IMG/VR virus record: IMGVR_UViG_3300036828_000363
Location: 29,236 to 93,235 of that record
Length of the DNA: 64,000 bases
Reading direction: 5' to 3' (one strand)
From: a virus
How positions within the stretch are numbered: the first letter of the stretch is position 1; each line of letters starts with the position of its first letter. The notes under the pieces were generated by a model. That model was given only the letters and a program-made list of their open reading frames with translations. It ran no database searches and was not told the origin of the DNA. The position numbers were made by a program, and so were the translations under genes. Shown one piece after another: positions 35,409 to 44,508 of the stretch.

Positions 35409-38314
35409 TGAATAGAGCAGTAGCAAAGTACTCCGAAGTGATGAATGATAATAGAGTAGCGAAGTACTCTGAAGATCAAGCACGTGATGACCACGGAAGG
35501 TTTGCGAGTGGTGGCGGTGAGGCACCTAAAGGTGACGTTGATGCCTTTGAAAAAGAGTTAGATGTAAAAGAGCTTAAATTGAGTCCTAATACTTCGTGGA
35601 TGTATGTCGATACACCGAAAGGACAAGCGGGATTAGACATTCATGATTTGCATAACTCCAATAAACCTGGCGTAGAGATTCATTGGTTGACTGCTCAGGA
35701 GCGTGGTTCGGGTAGAGCTGCTATGGAGAGAGTAACTGAGCTAGCAGATAAACATGGGATATACGTTAGTCTATGGGCACGTCCTTTGCCCGGACAAGGA
35801 GCAAACGAAGGTTTTACTCCAAAGAAAGCTCAGCTTGAAAATTTCTATAGAGGATTTGGATTTGAAGTTGATCGTCGTGATAATGGTAAGTATGCTTACA
35901 TGATTCGTGCTCCAAAGACTAATAACAAAGTTCAGAAGTACTCAGAAGATCAAGCGCGTGATGATCATGGTAGATTCGCGAGTGAAGATGAGACGCCGAC
36001 TGGATTCTATCCGGGAGAAGAAGGACATGGCGCAAAGGGCGCAGTAAAGCTTTCTTCTCTTGGTATATTACCGGAAGGTTGGATTACCAAAGACGGGGAG
36101 TTTATCATCAACCGGGATAATGGTGGATTTCACGCTCGCTCCGCGTTACAGAATGGATTACTGAATGAAGCTCAGGCGAAGAGAGTCGCGGTTAACGCAG
36201 GAGAAACTTCAAACATAGTCGGCTACGCCATTGACGCGGGAAACATTCGCGTGACTTCTGAGAATGGTATCGCTGGGATGCAAGGAGCAAAAGATGATTC
36301 GAGCACCTTAGAGCATATGAGAGACGGTATAGCTCATGTAACCAGTAAACATATCATCATTGAGCTATGGCCCAAGACTAATGTTGCAACTAATATTGCT
36401 GCCCGATCAGCACAGGAAGGTGTCATTCGCGGGAGCTTCAGCGGAGAAACAGCGTCAGAGGACGCGGATAAATGGCTTGCTTCAGGTGCAACTCGTAGTG
36501 TGGTCAAGCTCACAAAGCAACGTCCACTTGAAGATCGTCTCGAATTCCAAGGGATGAAAATCTCCATCGAGAATGGTAAGGGTTCGACTAGATCAGGTGT
36601 AGGCAAAGATGGTAAACCGTGGTCTATAACCATGACGTATCCATATGGCTACATTCGCGGGACGGAAGGAGTAGATGGTGACCATGTGGACTGCTTTATT
36701 GGCCCAAGTAAAGACGCGGCTTTCGCTTATGTTATTCATACTAAGGAGCCTTCTACTGGGGACTACGACGAAGATAAAGTAATGCTTGGGTGGGATTCTG
36801 CTGCTGAAGCTAAGAAAGCATTTTTGGATAACTACACCAGCCCAGACTTCTACCAGTCGATGGACGTTTTACCGATGGATGAATTCAAGGAAAAAGCGTT
36901 CGCGACAGCAGATGAACCTGCAATGATCAAAGACGCGACTACATCCGGTATCTCAACTCAGACTGGATTGAACGCCTACAACTTTGAAGTGGATGGTGAC
37001 AGGAGAAAGAATAAGCGGAGAAAAGATAGAAGTCTACAGAAAGACTTGAGTCCACTTGAGCTAATCAATCAGGAAGTAGCAGACTACGCAGAATTTAAAC
37101 CTGCAACGTTTGACTTCCATCCTCATATGACTATCGCCTACCTAAAGCCTGACTGTGATAGCATGAAGTTAGTAGGCAATCAGATTTTATCCGGACAAAA
37201 AGTCTTAATTGATTCTCTTACAATTACCAAAGCAGATGGTACGAGTGAAGTAATCAAGTTAGGTACTGCGGTCAAGAAGTTGTTTGATACTGCCTATACG
37301 GTTCCTGAACGTGTAAAGTTGTTCAATACAGCGTGTAAGGTTCCCGCTCGTGTCAAGATATTTTTGAACGATGAAAAAACGTTAGAATATTGCAAACGCA
37401 AATTCGAGAATGGTGGCATATTTAAAGGTGACCCGTTCATTCCGCCACCGCCAATCAATAAGTATTCCGATGATCAACCTCGTGATTATCATGGTCGCTT
37501 TTCCAGTGAGGGTGGTGAAGGTGGTGGTGAGACGAAGCAGATAGTTTCGATGACTCCACAAGAAAGAGAATCGCGCCTCGCGTCTTCAAAGGTAAGTGAC
37601 GTACATGACTTAGGTGGCGGAGTCAGTGACACTCGGGTGTTGACATACGATGACGGAAGCAAGGCAGTCTTTAAACCCGGCGCAGGAGAAGCACCGGGGA
37701 TGAGACGGAACATAACCAACGGATTCCAGACGGAAAGAGAAGCAGGAGCGTGGCAGGTAGCGAAAATCGTTGGAATGGATGACATAGTCACCCCAGTTGC
37801 GATTACCACTGTCTTAGGTCAACGTGGCGCGGTGTTAGAGTGGCAGAATGGTGATGTTGCAGCAAACGTAGACGGTCATCGCATGTTTGATGGTGAGGAA
37901 GACTTAGGTCGTGCTGCAGCCTTTGATTACATCATAGGTAATGAAGATCGCCATAGTGGCAACTGGATTGTTTCTGACGATGGTAAGCTACACTTGATTG
38001 ACCACGGCCTTTCATTTCCAGATAAGTCTGCCTACTTAACCAGTAACGATGAATTCATTACCGCGGCACACGATACACTTGACAAGATGCCTCATGAGTT
38101 TTCTGAACCCTATGTAGAAAACAGTGACAAAATCAATAAGGCGTTGACTAATCTTGGTTTGCCTCAAGGTGCAATTGATGGTGTGAATAGGCGCATCATG
38201 GAACTTGCGAACTATAACAACTGGACGCAACTAAAGAATGACAGCTCGTCAGATTACGCGCAGCAGTGGTTAGCAGGAGAAAGTGATCGTACTAAGCACG
38301 GACAGTTTTCATGA
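35408..38314 (+). CDS. 968-residue modular polyvalent protein
   Basis: From ATG 35408. Modules: 36-175 GNAT-like (ERGSGRAAMERV, FYRGFGFEVD); 195-370 unknown (LPEGWITKDGEFIINRDNGGFHARSALQ); 375-500 pyrophosphatase-like InPase domain of polyvalent proteins (GMKISIENGKGSTRSGVGKDG, YGYIRGTEGVDGDHVDCFIGP, DEDKVMLGW); 508-527 a peptide nearly equal to the major capsid N-terminus; 550-615 C-half of a 2H phosphoesterase (HPHMTIAYLKP); 633-655 VPxRVK words; 685-701 linker; 720-968 HipA/PI-kinase-like (GNEDRHSGNW, LIDHGLSF). The 2H half matches the half ending near 32985. Stop overlaps the next ATG (ATGA). Confidence 0.83.
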   Translation: MNRAVAKYSEVMNDNRVAKYSEDQARDDHGRFASGGGEAPKGDVDAFEKELDVKELKLSPNTSWMYVDTPKGQAGLDIHDLHNSNKPGVEIHWLTAQERGSGRAAMERVTELADKHGIYVSLWARPLPGQGANEGFTPKKAQLENFYRGFGFEVDRRDNGKYAYMIRAPKTNNKVQKYSEDQARDDHGRFASEDETPTGFYPGEEGHGAKGAVKLSSLGILPEGWITKDGEFIINRDNGGFHARSALQNGLLNEAQAKRVAVNAGETSNIVGYAIDAGNIRVTSENGIAGMQGAKDDSSTLEHMRDGIAHVTSKHIIIELWPKTNVATNIAARSAQEGVIRGSFSGETASEDADKWLASGATRSVVKLTKQRPLEDRLEFQGMKISIENGKGSTRSGVGKDGKPWSITMTYPYGYIRGTEGVDGDHVDCFIGPSKDAAFAYVIHTKEPSTGDYDEDKVMLGWDSAAEAKKAFLDNYTSPDFYQSMDVLPMDEFKEKAFATADEPAMIKDATTSGISTQTGLNAYNFEVDGDRRKNKRRKDRSLQKDLSPLELINQEVADYAEFKPATFDFHPHMTIAYLKPDCDSMKLVGNQILSGQKVLIDSLTITKADGTSEVIKLGTAVKKLFDTAYTVPERVKLFNTACKVPARVKIFLNDEKTLEYCKRKFENGGIFKGDPFIPPPPINKYSDDQPRDYHGRFSSEGGEGGGETKQIVSMTPQERESRLASSKVSDVHDLGGGVSDTRVLTYDDGSKAVFKPGAGEAPGMRRNITNGFQTEREAGAWQVAKIVGMDDIVTPVAITTVLGQRGAVLEWQNGDVAANVDGHRMFDGEEDLGRAAAFDYIIGNEDRHSGNWIVSDDGKLHLIDHGLSFPDKSAYLTSNDEFITAAHDTLDKMPHEFSEPYVENSDKINKALTNLGLPQGAIDGVNRRIMELANYNNWTQLKNDSSSDYAQQWLAGESDRTKHGQFS

Positions 38315-39858
38315 AATGTGAGTTACTAGTTACGACGCCATCAGGACAGGTAGTTGCAGGAACAATTACCCTATTGGGCGACCAACTATCCGTTGATTCA
38401 AAGGACGGGTACAGTCGCCTCGTAAAGAACATTCTCACTACTTCAGTTTGGTCTGATGACGTGAGGATAAGCGCGACTAATAATCCGCAGGAATGGATCA
38501 AGGCGTTACCAAAGATGTTTAATGGTAGCTACATGAGAGCGAAGATGGTGGATGATCCAACCGATGTCAATCGCTACACAACGACGCCAAAAAATCTAGT
38601 AGTTCCTGCTCGCGTGAAGTTAGTCACTGTTGCGAAGTATTCCGAAGATCAAGCTAGAGATGATCATGGTCGCTTTTCTGGTGATGCTGTACATGGTCAA
38701 TCAGACACGAAGGACAACGAAGACTGGGCACGCGCAAAACGTAACTTAGGTTTGCCACCGGACGCGCCTTATTCCTCTGCAATATCCGCAGAAGCTACAC
38801 GGTTGAAGTCAGAGCGAACAAAGAAAGTCATGATTGCAAAGGCACATAAGATCAAGATTGATCCCGACTATAAACACCCTGTACTTACAGTAGCTCAATC
38901 TAAGCTACAGAATACTATTTCATCTACCTTCAAAAAGCAACAGGGTAGGTTGATTGCAATCATTCGTAAGCATATAAACAAGTTGAAACCACTTCGGGTG
39001 AAGAAATCCCGCAAAATATTTAAGGCAGATGAGTCATCTTTCTTAGACGCTCTCATTCAACGTTATTTAAATTTAGCACCAGCAAGATATAACGCTCTTC
39101 CTTCTCCGCTTCAGACTGGATTGTTGTCAGAAGCGTCAACACAAACTCCGCTTACCGATGATCAACTACTTGAGCTGTTGAAACAAGCGGAAGATAATGC
39201 TGATGCGATGCGTGATGTTCTCAAGGAAGTAGGTGAGACAGAAGACGCGGAGTTAAGTTCACAGTCCGGGGCCGAGCAGTTAAATGACGCGCAAAACGCG
39301 TTAGAGAGTGCTGCGAGCGTTGGCGCAGACAAAGGAATCACCGAACTCAATATCACCAACAACGATGTGATTGCTAGCGCAGACGCTGCGTCTCAGGCAT
39401 GGGCACAAGATCGTGCGGCGGAAATGGTCGGGATGAAATGGGTTGACGGTGAGCTAGTAGATAACCCAAACGCGAAGTGGGTAATCTCGGATACCACCCG
39501 GTCAGATATTAATCGCATAGTTACTGACGCGTTCTCTAAACCTACATCGATACAAGATGTGACTCAAGCGATACAGGACGCGGGAACTTTTTCAGATGAA
39601 CGAGCAGCGAACATCGCGAGAACCGAAATAGGTAATGCTCAGGTACAAGCGAATTTCCTCGCGTGGCAAGAAGCAGGCAACATAGCAAAGCTTAATTTTT
39701 TAACTACCAATGAGTCTGACGTTTGTGAAGTTTGCTTAGACTTTGAGGATGACAATCCTTATGACTTTTCTGAGGCACCGATTCCAATTGAGGACACTCA
39801 CCCGTCTTGCAGGTGTATTCTAGTTCCGGTATTTGGGGATGGTCAAGAAGAAGAATAA
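38311..39858 (+). CDS. Mu-F-like minor head (head morphogenesis) protein
   Basis: 515 residues. Residues 1-90 are the CELLVT domain shared with the 35142 gene; VPARVKLVTVA (about 98-108) leads into linker KYSEDQARDDHGRFSGD (38635-38685). The main body is helical, and the C-terminus carries the Mu F-type signature: RIVTDAFSKPTSIQDVTQAIQDAGTFSDERAANIARTEIGNAQVQA, then CEVCLDFEDD...IEDTHPSCRCILVP. Such proteins sit near the portal inside the head and are needed for head assembly; relatives carry toxin domains. Start overlaps the previous stop (ATGA). Confidence 0.88.
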   Translation: MKCELLVTTPSGQVVAGTITLLGDQLSVDSKDGYSRLVKNILTTSVWSDDVRISATNNPQEWIKALPKMFNGSYMRAKMVDDPTDVNRYTTTPKNLVVPARVKLVTVAKYSEDQARDDHGRFSGDAVHGQSDTKDNEDWARAKRNLGLPPDAPYSSAISAEATRLKSERTKKVMIAKAHKIKIDPDYKHPVLTVAQSKLQNTISSTFKKQQGRLIAIIRKHINKLKPLRVKKSRKIFKADESSFLDALIQRYLNLAPARYNALPSPLQTGLLSEASTQTPLTDDQLLELLKQAEDNADAMRDVLKEVGETEDAELSSQSGAEQLNDAQNALESAASVGADKGITELNITNNDVIASADAASQAWAQDRAAEMVGMKWVDGELVDNPNAKWVISDTTRSDINRIVTDAFSKPTSIQDVTQAIQDAGTFSDERAANIARTEIGNAQVQANFLAWQEAGNIAKLNFLTTNESDVCEVCLDFEDDNPYDFSEAPIPIEDTHPSCRCILVPVFGDGQEEE

Positions 39859-41243
39859 TGGCGTTTCAAACTAGAACGGTTGCGTCATTCACAGCGCATA
39901 ATGTATCAAATTCTTCTGGCTACAATCAAGCAAACCATTCTGATTTGTTCACTGGTTCAACAAACCATGATGGTAATATCATTGCAGTAAATCCTGCTTT
40001 GTGTGATGACTCGGAAAATGCTGCGGCTCCAATGGTCATCAGCAAAGAGACAGTTCGTAACTTGATGCCCGTTGGTTGGACTGGACGTATTGCCATTCAT
40101 TCTATGTTGTGGTGGGGAAGAGCGAACCATCCGAACATCGGAATAGACGACAGTGATCCCGCTACGATTGCGAAGATAGTGCAAGATATAATTGACCGTG
40201 GTTATGACATTCTCATTCCAGACTGGTATCACCCAACAAAAACTACTGTCACGAATGACGCTCTTGTAGATTTGTGGTTCACTGCCGCAAACAACCTTGG
40301 TTTGAATATCATGCTCATGATTGATCAACAGTATTTTGGTAATCAGGGGAGTACAGCCGCGACGATGCAGGCAGACATAATCTCTGCAATCAATCATCTG
40401 ATGGATCGTTATGCTTCAAATCCTCAGTATGAGTGGTTTACATTCAACGGAGTATCACGTCCAATGCTTTTGTTGTGGGATGTCGCGGCGGTTGCTGGTG
40501 CAAACGTCGATTGGAATGCAGTTAGTGCAGCAGTAATTCCTCACTCGAATCCACTCTTGATTCAGTATCAGAATAGTGGATTCACTGTGGCTAAGAGTGA
40601 TGGTAGTCTGTCTTGGATAGATTCGAATGCAGATTCAGTATCCAGTCCGTCCGGCATTTTGTACCTTACGAATAGCTGGTTCCCTGCTTGTAACTCTCAT
40701 CCCAGTTTGATTCATGTTAGCTCTTGTTGGCCCGGATTCAATGGGACTCTTACAAGGCAAACATCGTGGTCACTGGGAAAATACATCAGTCAAAATGGCG
40801 GTCAAACGTGGCTAGATACTTGGGGTGCAAATGCAAGTTACGTAAGTGGTGGTGGACGAATTGATTTTCTCGCTACTATCATTCTTGATGACTTTCAAGA
40901 AGGTTCCGCAATTCAAGGCGGTATCAGGACAGATGTTGTAGTAACTGCTAGTATCGCTGGTAGTCTGGTAACCTTCACTATCACAGGCACAGAAAATACT
41001 GTCCGACAATATAATTTGTGGGGAACTACAGATGGCACAACTGCCTATCTACTTTCTACGGTTCTTCCGGGTGCCACGAAGCAATTTGATTTGAGAAACA
41101 TGCTAGTTCCTTCGACTGGCGTCTATACGCTTTATGTTGAAGCTCAAGGAATGCCGTGTCTGCAAAATAAGATGGCACCACAAACATTCTCAGGTGTCTC
41201 TCTTGGTACTGGGCAACTTTTGGAATTCTTTACTCCCGCGTAG
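39858..41243 (+). CDS. glycoside hydrolase-like (GH71/GH99-type barrel) protein
   Basis: 461 residues from ATG 39858 (TAATG overlap). Residues 60-350 look like a TIM barrel: [92 protein letters not shown]. The D/E residues after strands (PDWYHP, IDQQ, DDFQEG) are candidate catalysts. The layout resembles GH71/GH99-type glycosidases, but the match is by eye. The C-terminal ~100 residues are beta-rich. The 48288 gene is a close paralogue. Likely a tail-fibre-linked enzyme acting on host or capsule glycan. Confidence 0.6.
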   Translation: MAFQTRTVASFTAHNVSNSSGYNQANHSDLFTGSTNHDGNIIAVNPALCDDSENAAAPMVISKETVRNLMPVGWTGRIAIHSMLWWGRANHPNIGIDDSDPATIAKIVQDIIDRGYDILIPDWYHPTKTTVTNDALVDLWFTAANNLGLNIMLMIDQQYFGNQGSTAATMQADIISAINHLMDRYASNPQYEWFTFNGVSRPMLLLWDVAAVAGANVDWNAVSAAVIPHSNPLLIQYQNSGFTVAKSDGSLSWIDSNADSVSSPSGILYLTNSWFPACNSHPSLIHVSSCWPGFNGTLTRQTSWSLGKYISQNGGQTWLDTWGANASYVSGGGRIDFLATIILDDFQEGSAIQGGIRTDVVVTASIAGSLVTFTITGTENTVRQYNLWGTTDGTTAYLLSTVLPGATKQFDLRNMLVPSTGVYTLYVEAQGMPCLQNKMAPQTFSGVSLGTGQLLEFFTPA

Positions 41244-41248
41244 TTGAT

Positions 41249-43840
41249 ATGGCTACAGGTTCAAATACACCTAATCTAGACCTATTCAAACCCACAAATG
41301 ATTCTTTTGACTGGGGTGATCAGGTCAACGCGAACTTTGATAAGCTAGATACAGCTTATGCAGAGAACTTGGCGGGTGTTACTGGCCCGACTGGTTACAC
41401 GGGAAATGTTGGCCCACAAGGTAATCCGGGCGCACAAGGTACACCGGGTGTACAAGGTAATCCGGGAGTACCGGGAACTCAAGGCCCGACAGGAGCACCG
41501 GGAGCACCGGGTATTCAAGGCAACAAGGGTGATCAGGGTATTCAAGGAATTCCGGGTATTCAAGGAATTCAGGGTAGCCAAGGCCCACAAGGTTCACAAG
41601 GTACGGTTGGAACTCAAGGTGCAACTGGCCCAACTGGTTACACCGGGAGTCAAGGTACACCGGGAACTCAAGGTGCGAGTGGAAATACTGGCTACACAGG
41701 TTACACTGGAGCGACAGGTTACACCGGAAGTCAAGGTACTGCTGGAATTCAAGGTGTAAGTGGAAATACTGGTTATACTGGCTACACTGGAGCGACAGGC
41801 TACACCGGATTAGCTTCGAATGTGACTGGGCCAACTGGATACACCGGAAGAACTGGTTACACTGGCTACACGGGTTACACCGGAATTCAAGGTACGGCAG
41901 GTTCAACTGGCCCCGCAGGTTCCGCGTCATCGACTGGTGCAACAGGATACACCGGATACACCGGAGCGACTGGTGCTGCGGGAGTAGCTTCAGCTACTGG
42001 TGCGACTGGATACACCGGGCCTCAGGGTGGCGCGTCATCGACTGGATCAACTGGTTACACCGGGACACCGGGAACTACCGGGCCAACTGGTTACACTGGT
42101 GCTCAAGGAGTAACTGGTTATACAGGTTATACCGGAACTCAAGGTGCAACTGGTTTTACGGGTTACACCGGAACTCCGGGTACTACTGGCTACACTGGTT
42201 ACACTGGTGCTCAAGGAGTAACTGGTTATACAGGTTACACCGGAACTATCGGTACTACTGGCTACACCGGGTACACCGGAAGTCAAGGTATACCGGGAGC
42301 GACAGGCCCGACTGGTTACACTGGATTACCATCAACTGTGGCAGGGCCAGCGGGGCCAGCAGGTTCACAAGGTGCACAAGGTTTACAAGGTGCAGCAGGG
42401 CCACAAGGCCCACAAGGTAATCAGGGAGTACAAGGTAATCAAGGAGTACAAGGCCCAGCAGGTTCGACTGGCCCACAAGGTTCGATTGGTGTTACGGGTT
42501 CGACTGGTTATACTGGACTTGGCGCAGATAATTTCAGTAACTTAGTTTCAGCAGTAGTTGGAAAGCCAAGCGTTAGTCAACTGGTGATGATCTATACCGC
42601 TGCGACTTCAATGCAGTTTCCAGCGAACTTCGCGACTCCAAATTCGAAGGGTTCTGTTGGTGCGAATCCAACAGCCACCGCAACTTACATAGTTAGCAAG
42701 AACGGTACTCAGGTAGGCACAGTAGCAATTTCAACAACTGGTGTCTTCACTTTTAGTACAACTGGTGGCACTGTTGTAACGTTGAATCCGGGTGACAGAC
42801 TAACGGTTACAGCACCAGCTACGCAAGACTCAACATTATCCGATGTAAGTATCACCTTGGCTGCAACTAGATCGGGAGTTGTATCACCGGGAACGCCAAT
42901 TCCAATTGTAACTTGGAGAGGGGCGTATGCAAGTGGTACTGCTTACGGAATAAATGACGCAGTCTCCTATCAGGGTTCTAGTTATATTTGCATTGCTCCT
43001 ACCACGGGTAACGTACCGACTAATGTTTCCTTCTGGAATATACTAGCACAAAGTGGTTTTACTGGGTACACCGGGTACACCGGGCCATCAGGTTCAGCCT
43101 CTGCTACTGGTGCAACTGGCCCAGCGGGTGCAGCAGGTTCTACTGGCCCCGCAGGTGTTGGTTCGACTGGCCCTTCAGGAAGTCCGGGCGCGACTGGTTA
43201 CACTGGGTATACTGGTGCCGCAGGATCAGGGGGAGTAACGGGCGCAGAATTGACTGCTAACAAAGATCAAGCGGGTGGTTATGCAGGACTAGATAGTAGT
43301 GCAAACCTGCTTGATCAAGAGCAATCAGTTTATGTTCGTGATGTGAAGGTTACGACTACGACTGCTGCGACTTCAACCGTCAATGATCAAACCTTGTATG
43401 CCGGCCCAGTTGTTTCCGCAGGTTATTTTGATGCTGTTGGTAGAGGTATGAAGTTTCGTGCCTTTGGAACGGTTAATGTTGCAGTTAATACAACGACCTT
43501 TCAAATAAGGTTAGTTGTGCAGGGAGTCACAACCCTGCTTATGTTTGCAGCTCAGACTTTACCTGTCGCAGGAACTAGTTATCCGTGGGAAGCAGAATTC
43601 TCACTTGTTCGTCGCACTACCGGAACAACTGGTGTTTGCTCAGTGTTTGGTAGACTAACGGTAGCTCAGTCTCCGGTTGGTACAGCAGGTGTACCGAAGG
43701 TTGATATTAATCAAGTGGTAACTAATCCAGTTGATTTTACTGTCCAGCAGACAGTGTCGATTGTCGGTACTTTCAATGTGGCATCAGCGAGCAATGTTTA
43801 CACCGTGAATGGTGGAGAGGTAGTACGGTTTGGCAGCTAG
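41249..43840 (+). CDS. collagen-like fibre protein
   Basis: 863 residues. N-terminus [32 protein letters not shown] is typical of phage fibre or structural anchors. Residues 45-430 are G-x-y triplets, mostly [10 protein letters not shown] and [10 protein letters not shown], which should form a triple helix. Then a domain shared with the 44509 gene (VGKPSVSQL...[15 protein letters not shown]), a W-x-Y carbohydrate-binding-like unit ([38 protein letters not shown]), more triplets, and a C-terminal ~180-residue domain ([14 protein letters not shown]... [14 protein letters not shown]) shared with 48288. A trimeric adhesin is likely. Confidence 0.8.
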   Translation: MATGSNTPNLDLFKPTNDSFDWGDQVNANFDKLDTAYAENLAGVTGPTGYTGNVGPQGNPGAQGTPGVQGNPGVPGTQGPTGAPGAPGIQGNKGDQGIQGIPGIQGIQGSQGPQGSQGTVGTQGATGPTGYTGSQGTPGTQGASGNTGYTGYTGATGYTGSQGTAGIQGVSGNTGYTGYTGATGYTGLASNVTGPTGYTGRTGYTGYTGYTGIQGTAGSTGPAGSASSTGATGYTGYTGATGAAGVASATGATGYTGPQGGASSTGSTGYTGTPGTTGPTGYTGAQGVTGYTGYTGTQGATGFTGYTGTPGTTGYTGYTGAQGVTGYTGYTGTIGTTGYTGYTGSQGIPGATGPTGYTGLPSTVAGPAGPAGSQGAQGLQGAAGPQGPQGNQGVQGNQGVQGPAGSTGPQGSIGVTGSTGYTGLGADNFSNLVSAVVGKPSVSQLVMIYTAATSMQFPANFATPNSKGSVGANPTATATYIVSKNGTQVGTVAISTTGVFTFSTTGGTVVTLNPGDRLTVTAPATQDSTLSDVSITLAATRSGVVSPGTPIPIVTWRGAYASGTAYGINDAVSYQGSSYICIAPTTGNVPTNVSFWNILAQSGFTGYTGYTGPSGSASATGATGPAGAAGSTGPAGVGSTGPSGSPGATGYTGYTGAAGSGGVTGAELTANKDQAGGYAGLDSSANLLDQEQSVYVRDVKVTTTTAATSTVNDQTLYAGPVVSAGYFDAVGRGMKFRAFGTVNVAVNTTTFQIRLVVQGVTTLLMFAAQTLPVAGTSYPWEAEFSLVRRTTGTTGVCSVFGRLTVAQSPVGTAGVPKVDINQVVTNPVDFTVQQTVSIVGTFNVASASNVYTVNGGEVVRFGS

Positions 43841-44495
43841 AATTCAACAAGTAGCAGCAGTTACTAGTGGAGCTGCAACACTAACAGCAACTATTGCTGC
43901 TTCAAAAGCTAACAGTTTGATTGTTGCTTATCTAACTGTACTAGGAACATCGGGTGCAATTACAGTTAAAACTAATTCAGGCACCAGCTTAACGATTGCG
44001 AAGAATTTAACAACGCCGTTTCTGGCTGGTGTTTACTTTCTTCCTGCTTCACCAGCAGGTGTGACTAGTATTGCTACAACGTTTACATTTAATCAAGCAA
44101 GTTTAATCGTAGCAGAATACTCTGGTATTCTCGCATCTCCATTGGATCAAGCAGCAGGTAAAGACAATGGGTTTGATACTGGAGCACCAAACTGGACTTC
44201 TGGTGCAACCGCTGCTCTCGCACAATCCGGCGATTTAGTTTTAGGTTTTGCCTCAGAGGTTAGAAAAGGTACTAGAACATTCACGCCGGGTTCTGGTTTT
44301 ACTTCAGTTATTACTACTTCTGATGGAATTGCTTACATGGAAGAAATGTTAGCTTATGGAAGTACAACTGGAATTGCTGCGACTGGTACTTTTTCTCCAA
44401 CGACTACAGACTATGAAGTAATGGCGTTTGTAGTTGCGTTTAAACAAGCTGTTGTCGCAACACCACCACCGATTTTGATGTACATATCAAGTTAA
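43830..44495 (+). CDS. beta-sandwich virion protein
   Basis: 221 residues from TTG 43830, with GGAGAGG 9-10 nt upstream and an 11-nt overlap with the fibre gene. Beta-rich: [64 protein letters not shown]. This EYSG...LDQ...GDLVLGF pattern occurs in phage virion proteins with an Ig-like or jelly-roll fold. Placed between fibres, it is probably a fibre or baseplate accessory. Confidence 0.65.
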   Translation: MAARIQQVAAVTSGAATLTATIAASKANSLIVAYLTVLGTSGAITVKTNSGTSLTIAKNLTTPFLAGVYFLPASPAGVTSIATTFTFNQASLIVAEYSGILASPLDQAAGKDNGFDTGAPNWTSGATAALAQSGDLVLGFASEVRKGTRTFTPGSGFTSVITTSDGIAYMEEMLAYGSTTGIAATGTFSPTTTDYEVMAFVVAFKQAVVATPPPILMYISS

Positions 44496-44508
44496 GAGGG
44501 TTTACTAA

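Larger units (their letters stand above)
28607..38685 (+). repeat. eleven copies of the KYSEDQ linker across four genes
   Basis: Codon-in-frame copies start at 28607 (KYSEDEARDEHGMW), 29827 (DYNEDEARDEQGRW), 30568 and 31678 (KYSEEQERVPAGSPEGGQF and KYSEDQARVPAGSPDGGQF), 32992, 33673, 34384, 35462, 35936, 37460 and 38635 (KYSEDQARDDHGRFASE or close variants). A partial KYSE precedes the 35462 copy. Each copy sits between recognisable domains. Two subtypes occur: 'R-D-D-H-G-R-F' and 'R-V-P-A-G-S-P-D-G-G-Q-F'. Codon use differs between copies, so protein sequence rather than DNA seems to be conserved. Confidence 0.92.
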
